NCBI GenBank assembly: GCA_040904765.1
Contig: JBBDST010000056.1
Span: 1 to 17,809, forward strand
Origin: JBBDST01 sp040904765
Lineage (GTDB): Bacteria; Actinomycetota; Nitriliruptoria; Nitriliruptorales; Nitriliruptoraceae
Direction: 5' to 3'
DNA length: 17,809 nt
In this document: piece after piece, positions 13,706-17,809 of the stretch
How the letters are laid out: each line of letters begins with the position of its first letter
Position numbering within the stretch: position 1 is the first letter of the stretch
The notes under the pieces: generated by a model
Seen by the model: the letters and a program-made list of their open reading frames with translations, nothing else
Database searches by the model: none
Told to the model about the DNA's origin: nothing
Translations under genes and position numbers: made by a program

Positions 13706-14497
13706 TCAGTCTCCGACAACCGTACGGTGCGCTCGGGCAGAGAACGACCGCATCAGTGAACCGGGAAGTGTTCGAGCTAGAAAGCGCACCAGCCGGTTGT
13801 GCCGTTTATGCATCGCGTCGATCTCACCGGCGGCAAACCGTTGCAAGGTGTGTTCAACGACTTCGGCGCTGGAACTTTTCACAAACGATGGCAGGCGGCG
13901 TCGGTGTTCAAATCCTGCTGCAGCACCAAATTCTGATTCGGTCACCCCAGGCGCACACAGCAACACACGGATGCCGGTGCCCCGTAGTTCTTCGTGCAGC
14001 CCGTAGGTGTAGGAGCGGATGAACGCTTTCGATGCCCCGTAGGTGGTTGCATACGGTGTTGGGAGTTCTCCGGCAAGCGAACCGACGTTGATGATGCCTC
14101 CCGCGTAGTAGTTGCGCGCTTGAAGTTGTGACACGTGGGCGCTGGTGAGTGCCACGACTGCTTCCACGTTGAGGCGAATGAGTGACTGTGCACGTTCGCC
14201 AGTGTGGTCACTGATCGGCCCGTACAGTCCAACACCGGCGTTATTTACCAACAGGTCAATTGGGCGCGTTTGGTCGCGAAGGCGATCAGCCACAACGCCT
14301 ATACCTTGCGGAGTTGTCAGATCAGCAACGATCACTTCCGTGTCGTCACCGAGTTCTTCAGCTAAAAGTTGGAGCCGTTCCTGCCGGCGAGCGACCAAAA
14401 CAACAGCGATGTGGCGTTTGGCCAGTTGGCGAGCGAATGCTTCACCGATGCCTGACGATGCGCCGGTAATCAACGCCCGTTCGATGCGTTGCGTCAT
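13706..14497 (-). CDS. Short-chain dehydrogenase/reductase (classical SDR, DltE/YqjQ-like)
   Basis: NAD(P)-dependent oxidoreductase of unknown substrate. The 263 residues show the classical SDR set: cofactor motif TGASSGIG (11-18), Arg37-Arg38 after the second strand (favouring NADP), Asp59 in VADL, NNAG (85-88), structural Asn110, and the catalytic Ser140, Tyr153 and Lys157 (YGASK). CAPGVTESEF (181-190) is the usual post-catalytic loop. The tail (about 228-263) is basic, with KRHNRLVRFLARTLPGSLMR, and may contact membrane or lipid; many relatives act on lipid or cell-envelope precursors. ATG 14497 is preceded by TTGGAG at good spacing. It is divergent from the exonuclease gene and five bases upstream of the 153-residue protein, so the two form an operon. 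Confidence 0.92.
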   Translation of the reverse strand: MTQRIERALITGASSGIGEAFARQLAKRHIAVVLVARRQERLQLLAEELGDDTEVIVADLTTPQGIGVVADRLRDQTRPIDLLVNNAGVGLYGPISDHTGERAQSLIRLNVEAVVALTSAHVSQLQARNYYAGGIINVGSLAGELPTPYATTYGASKAFIRSYTYGLHEELRGTGIRVLLCAPGVTESEFGAAAGFEHRRRLPSFVKSSSAEVVEHTLQRFAAGEIDAMHKRHNRLVRFLARTLPGSLMRSFSARAHRTVVGD

Positions 14498-14578
14498 GCG
14501 TTGACTCCAAGTTTTCAGTTGCCATATAGGTTGAGGCTATCGACCGCTACCGTTTGCGTGTCACACGAAAGGTGGCTG

Positions 14579-15484
14579 GTGTCTCGTCTGCTCGCTGTCG
14601 ATGCGAATTCGCTCACGCACCGCGGATTTCATTCGGTGTTGCGCGAGCACGGCGACGTGTCGGCGGTAGATGTCACGGTGGTCGTTTCGGCAGTCGCGAC
14701 CATGATTGCATCGACCTGGCGTTTTGGGCCGTATGACCATCTGGTGGTGGCCATTGATCATCCGCACAACGTGCGACGTGACGACTATCCGGAGTATAAA
14801 GGCCAACGTGTAGCTACTCCACGGGCCATAAAAGACGCGTTGAACGTCGTCTATGAACTGTTTGAAACAGCCGGGGCTGTGGTGTTGCAACGTGACGGTG
14901 CTGAAGCTGACGACATTCTGGCCACAGTCGTAGACATCACCGAAGCGTCTGCGTTACCGACCGACGTGTTATCAAGCGACCGGGATTTGATCGCGCTGAT
15001 CGACACGCACACGCGACTGCTTCGCCCCAAAAGCAGTTTCTCATCGCTTGGTATCGAAACGTTCACGTCCGTGCGTAAACGTTACGGCATCGAACCGTGG
15101 CAGTACACGGAACTCGCGGCGTTACGTGGCGATCCGGCAGACGGACTTGATGGGGTCAGCGGCATCGGCGAAAAAACGGCGGCGCAACTGTTGCAACGCT
15201 ACGAGACGGTGCTTGGGGTGTATGACAACATCAGCTATCTACCGCCAAGAATCGAGGCGGCGTTGCGGCGTGACCGTGAACTGGTCGAACGCAACCTGAT
15301 GCTGATGGCACCCCGGATGCATCTTGGCATCACCACCGACGACGTGCTCACTACACCGTTGGCGAAAGACCGTGTCGTCGACACACTTGCCACGTTCGGG
15401 TTGGCTGATGCGGCACGCCGCTTTGCGCGGGCGTTTGCTACGCCCGCACCGCCACCACGTGCACCGTTACCCGAAGAGCCTTAA
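14579..15484 (+). CDS. Stand-alone 5'-3' exonuclease (PolA N-domain/FEN family)
   Basis: Structure-specific 5' nuclease acting on flaps, gaps or nicks in replication and repair. In 301 residues: VDANSLTHR (7-15), Asp60 in AIDHPHNVRR, YKGQR (73-77), acidic EADD (109-112), SSDRD (132-136), and GDPADGLDGVSGIGEKTA (184-201), which holds Asp185/Asp188 and the helix-three-turn-helix DNA-binding loop. These acidic residues bind the two metal ions in the family. There is no 3'-5' exonuclease or polymerase domain, and the Pro-rich C-terminus ends naturally, so this is not a truncated polA. I chose GTG 14579 with GAAAGG six bases upstream; the in-frame ATG at 14489 would overlap the divergent SDR start and add 30 residues foreign to the family. 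Confidence 0.9.
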   Translation: MSRLLAVDANSLTHRGFHSVLREHGDVSAVDVTVVVSAVATMIASTWRFGPYDHLVVAIDHPHNVRRDDYPEYKGQRVATPRAIKDALNVVYELFETAGAVVLQRDGAEADDILATVVDITEASALPTDVLSSDRDLIALIDTHTRLLRPKSSFSSLGIETFTSVRKRYGIEPWQYTELAALRGDPADGLDGVSGIGEKTAAQLLQRYETVLGVYDNISYLPPRIEAALRRDRELVERNLMLMAPRMHLGITTDDVLTTPLAKDRVVDTLATFGLADAARRFARAFATPAPPPRAPLPEEP

Positions 15485-15506
15485 GGGCCAGCGTTCGCCA
15501 GCCCTT
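15483..15506 (+). terminator. Possible terminator between the exonuclease and FNR genes
   Basis: AAGGGC (15483-15488) pairs with GCCCTT (15501-15506), with a small inner GC stem. It overlaps the exonuclease TAA stop and lies in a 33-base convergent gap. No T-tract follows, so support is modest. Confidence 0.4.
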
Positions 15507-15517
15507 GCCGCGCGGAA

Positions 15518-16498
15518 CTACTCGGCACCAGAAGAGTGGCCCGGGAACACCCGTGCCGTTGGATCGATGTAGACGGCCACGTTATTCACTGCGGTGGCTG
15601 CTTCACCAAACCCAACCGAAATGAGCCGGACTTTGCCCGGATATTCGGTGATGTCGCCGGCGGCGAACACGCCCGCAACGTTCGTTTGCATGGCGGTGTC
15701 GACGGCAATCTGGCGGCCGAGAAGTTCAAGCCCCCACGTTTTGACCGGGCCGAGATCGGAGGTGAATCCTAACGCGGCAATGATGCGGTTTACCTGAAGT
15801 GTTTCACGACTGTCGTCACGGTTATCGAACACGATGACGCGTTCAACTGCATCAGCACCTTCAATTTTGGCGAGCTCAAAGTTGGTCATAACCCGTACGG
15901 ATGAGTTCATCAACTGTGTGACGCTTGCTTCGTGCGCACGGAAACGATCACGCCGGTGAATGAGGGTGATGGATCGGGCGATTCCTTCAAGATTCAGCGC
16001 CCAGTCAACGGCCGAATCTCCCCCACCGACGATAAGCACGTCACGGTCACGCATCGTCTCAAGTTCGCGGACGAAATACACCAGGCCGCGACCTTCAAAA
16101 TCGACTGCGTCGGGCATCGGGCGCGGCGTGAACGTGCCGATCCCGCCGGTGACAAGCACCGCTTTGGTGGTGATCACTTCGCCCCGGTGAGTGGTGATAC
16201 GAAAACTGCCGTCAGCCAGTGTCTCGACCGTGTCAGCACGGTTGTTCAACAGGTAGTTCGGGTTGAACGGTGCTGCCTGTTCGACCAGCCGGTCAACTAG
16301 TTCTTGACCTACGACACTCGGAAAACCTGCCACATCAAAAATGGCTTTTTCGGGGTACAGCGCCGCAATCTGTCCGCCTGGTTCAGGCAAGGAGTCGATA
16401 ACGACTGTTTCGAGTCCTCGAAAACCGGCATAATACGCCGCATATAGACCTGCCGGTCCGGCACCGATAATGGTTAAGCCTGCTGCATGCTCTGCCAC
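15518..16498 (-). CDS. Ferredoxin/flavodoxin-NADP+ reductase, thioredoxin reductase-like (YumC type)
   Basis: FAD enzyme moving electrons between NADPH and ferredoxin or flavodoxin. In 326 residues: FAD motif IIGAGPAGLYAAY (10-22), PGGQ (40-43), NADPH motif IVGGGDSAVDW (156-166), the phosphate-binding HRRDRFRA (181-188), and a second FAD motif GVFAAGDITEYPGKVRLISV (276-295). Where thioredoxin reductases carry CxxC, this has GGGDSA and no Cys, which identifies the FNR branch. The C-terminal tail (310-326) matches the extension these FNRs use to stack on FAD. I chose GTG 16498, with GGAG five bases before it; upstream ATGs at 16522 and 16516 have no RBS. It has its own upstream region with two dyads. 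Confidence 0.92.
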   Translation of the reverse strand: MAEHAAGLTIIGAGPAGLYAAYYAGFRGLETVVIDSLPEPGGQIAALYPEKAIFDVAGFPSVVGQELVDRLVEQAAPFNPNYLLNNRADTVETLADGSFRITTHRGEVITTKAVLVTGGIGTFTPRPMPDAVDFEGRGLVYFVRELETMRDRDVLIVGGGDSAVDWALNLEGIARSITLIHRRDRFRAHEASVTQLMNSSVRVMTNFELAKIEGADAVERVIVFDNRDDSRETLQVNRIIAALGFTSDLGPVKTWGLELLGRQIAVDTAMQTNVAGVFAAGDITEYPGKVRLISVGFGEAATAVNNVAVYIDPTARVFPGHSSGAE

Positions 16499-16515
16499 CG
16501 TAGCTCCTCGCTTCA

Positions 16516-16534
16516 TGTGCACTATGGATGCACA
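16516..16534. promoter_or_regulatory. Dyad 1 upstream of the FNR gene
   Basis: TGTGCA (16516-16521), seven bases, TGCACA (16529-16534). Its near edge is 18 bases before the GTG start at 16498. It could be an operator, or part of the leader RNA. Confidence 0.4.
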
Positions 16535-16540
16535 ACTTAG

Positions 16541-16560
16541 GTGCGCTTACCGACGCGCAC
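16541..16560. promoter_or_regulatory. Dyad 2 upstream of the FNR gene
   Basis: GTGCGC (16541-16546), eight bases, GCGCAC (16555-16560). It is six bases from dyad 1 and shares the GTGC...GCAC core. Two adjacent sites suggest a cooperatively bound regulator, but no promoter hexamers stand out nearby. Confidence 0.35.
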
Positions 16561-16641
16561 TCTCCCCCAAAGTATGGTCGCTCTTGCTCAACTCTGTCGG
16601 GGCCAGATGCCCTAAACCGGTAGGTCCAAGAGTCCCAAAAC

Positions 16642-16658
16642 ACGGGCGATAACCCCGT
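16642..16658 (-). terminator. Probable terminator of the sigma factor gene
   Basis: On the minus strand, ACGGG (16658-16654), a seven-base loop, CCCGT (16646-16642), followed by GTTTT. It starts 22 bases after the sigma gene stop. The stem is short, but a T-run is present. Confidence 0.5.
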
Positions 16659-16680
16659 TTGAACCAGGTTTTCAGTGGGA

Positions 16681-17809
16681 TCACTGCGACGAATCGACCG
16701 AATCAAGCAGTCCGCGCAATTGAAAGCCGCGCGACGGATGGCGTAGTTTCGTCAGCGTCTTTTTCTCGATCTGACGGATGCGCTCCCGAGTCAGACCAAA
16801 CTGTGCCCCAATGTCTTCAAGGGTGTGTTCTTCGCCATCAACCAACCCGTACCGCAGCATCAACACGGTGCGTTCACGATCGGTGAGTGCCGCCAGTGCC
16901 CGTTCAACTTCCTGCTTGGCGAGTACGGCAGTAGCGGAACTCTCCGGATCGATCGCTTCTTCGTCAGCGACCAACTCGCCCATCGTCGCGTCGCCGTCTT
17001 CACCGATCGGTTTGTCGAGGCTGGCTACATCTTGGGCGGCAAGTTTGACTTCGCGTAGCCGCTCGATAGGTAGGTCGAGTTCGGCCGCAATTTCATGTTC
17101 GGTGGGTTCGCGTCCAAGCTGCTGCAACAGCGCAAACTCGGCGTAACGGACTTTGCCCATCAGTTCATGGACGTGCACCGGCAGACGGACTGTCCGGCCG
17201 GTGTTGGCAAGACCACGCTGTAACGCTTGGCGAATCCACCAGGTCGCATACGTCGAAAATTTGTAGCCCTTGGTGTGGTCAAACTTTTCCACACCACGAA
17301 TCAACCCCAAGTTGCCTTCTTGAATGAGCGACAGCAAATCAACCCCGCGACCGCGAAACTTGCGGGCAACTGAAACAACGAGACGCAGGTTGGCGCGGAT
17401 CATGTGGTCTTTCGCCCGTTCGCCACCGCGGGCGACCATGCGCATCTGGGCGCGGCGCCGTGCGGGCAGTTTCACGTCTGAATGCAGCAGTGCCCCAGCG
17501 GCAAGCCCAGCCTGATAGCGCTTGGCAAGGTCAACTTCAAGTTCTGGAGTGAGGAGTTCAGTTCGACCAATTTCGTTCAAGTACTGGCGAACCGAATCGC
17601 TTGAGGCTGACAGCGGAGTTGCTTCTGGTCGGTCGGCATCTTCAACCAGGTCGTCCAAAATTTGCATGCCAAGATCACGTGCACCTTGTGCCGTGTCTTC
17701 AACCCACGTGTCTGGATGCATCAGCGGGTCGAACAGTTCCTGCAGCTCTGACAACAGCACATAGCCGCGTGCCGCGCCGCGTTCGAACAGTTCCGACAGT
17801 GAAGTGACG
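16681..17809 (-). CDS. RNA polymerase sigma-70 factor (SigA/RpoD-like), 5' end outside the window
   Basis: Promoter-recognition subunit of RNA polymerase. The frame is open to the window edge, and the first visible residues, SLSELFERGAARGYVLLSEL, resemble region 1.1 of primary sigma factors. I therefore treat the gene as running off the window rather than starting at GTG 17760. Numbering from that GTG (359 codons): region 1.2 at 55-85 (SVRQYLNEIGRTELLTPELE), region 2 at 118-190 with NLRLVVSVARKF, LIQEGNLGLIRGVEKFD and the -10-reading YKFSTYATWWIRQAL, region 3 at about 200-280, region 4 at 290-350 with the helix-turn-helix TLEDIGAQFGLTRERIRQIE and the RpoD-like LRHPSRGFQLRGLL. The segment after region 2.4 reads GRTVRLPVH rather than the ARTIRIPVH common in primary sigmas, so a group 2 (SigB/HrdB-like) factor remains possible. 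Confidence 0.9.
   Translation of the reverse strand, partial: VTSLSELFERGAARGYVLLSELQELFDPLMHPDTWVEDTAQGARDLGMQILDDLVEDADRPEATPLSASSDSVRQYLNEIGRTELLTPELEVDLAKRYQAGLAAGALLHSDVKLPARRRAQMRMVARGGERAKDHMIRANLRLVVSVARKFRGRGVDLLSLIQEGNLGLIRGVEKFDHTKGYKFSTYATWWIRQALQRGLANTGRTVRLPVHVHELMGKVRYAEFALLQQLGREPTEHEIAAELDLPIERLREVKLAAQDVASLDKPIGEDGDATMGELVADEEAIDPESSATAVLAKQEVERALAALTDRERTVLMLRYGLVDGEEHTLEDIGAQFGLTRERIRQIEKKTLTKLRHPSRGFQLRGLLDSVDSSQ

Noticed and set aside
14579..15484. Truncated DNA polymerase I
   Set aside because: The gene ends naturally after the nuclease domain, is followed by a hairpin, and no polymerase remnants follow; stand-alone nucleases of this size are common.
15518..16498. Thioredoxin reductase
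   Set aside because: The redox-active CxxC is replaced by GGGDSA, and the C-terminal tail is that of YumC-type ferredoxin-NADP reductases.
17758..17760. GTG 17760 as the start of the sigma factor
   Set aside because: The frame stays open upstream with a region 1.1-like sequence and there is no RBS before this GTG.
1..17809. CRISPR array, transposon ends, prophage genes, toxin-antitoxin or defence islands
   Set aside because: No spaced direct repeats, transposase, integrase, phage or toxin motifs were found on either strand.

Overview
The window reads as ordinary chromosome of a bacterium, most likely an actinobacterium. Supporting signs are moderate GC, many GTG starts behind good Shine-Dalgarno sites, two genes that look leaderless behind a TAnnnT -10 box, and a gene set of hexameric-type citrate synthase, YumC-like ferredoxin-NADP reductase, paired ABC-F proteins and a SigA-like sigma factor. 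A planktonic Acidimicrobiia-type lineage would fit (photolyase, moderate GC), but that is inference. I see no phage, insertion sequence, CRISPR array or plasmid signature. Genes are densely packed and no gene-free stretch exceeds about 220 bases.

Layout. 1-59: 5' part of a tRNA-Gly(GCC), minus strand. 102-1897: photolyase and dUTPase, minus strand, translationally coupled by a GTGA overlap (genome maintenance). 2117-2293: a 58-residue protein whose sequence fits a bacterial single-histone-fold protein, with a strong RBS and a very strong terminator. This is the most interesting object in the window. 2395-2889: a MarR-type regulator that converges on, and overlaps by four bases, the last gene of a five-gene minus-strand catabolic operon (7131 down to 2886). 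That operon encodes a carboxymuconolactone decarboxylase-like protein, an aldehyde dehydrogenase, a beta-hydroxyacid dehydrogenase, a manganese-type cupin with a His-His-Gln-His metal site, and a second beta-hydroxyacid dehydrogenase. It has a recognisable promoter, a perfect 8-bp-arm dyad just after the expected transcription start and a foldable leader. Its substrate is not evident.

7360-7908 is a YceI-family protein, divergent from citrate synthase (8118-9401), with a perfect 15-bp inverted repeat between them. 9441-13231 holds two divergent ABC-F ATPases (YdiF/YheS-like and Uup-like). 13239-14497 is an SDR oxidoreductase coupled to an unrecognised 153-residue protein. 14579-15484 is a stand-alone 5'-3' exonuclease. 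15518-16498 is a ferredoxin/flavodoxin-NADP reductase. 16681-17809 is a sigma-70 factor whose 5' end runs off the window.

Together: DNA repair and nucleoid genes at the left, a regulated oxidative catabolic unit with the TCA entry enzyme in the middle, and translation-factor, repair, redox and transcription housekeeping genes at the right. The candidate undescribed systems are the histone-like protein and the five-gene oxidative cluster with its cupin and leader.
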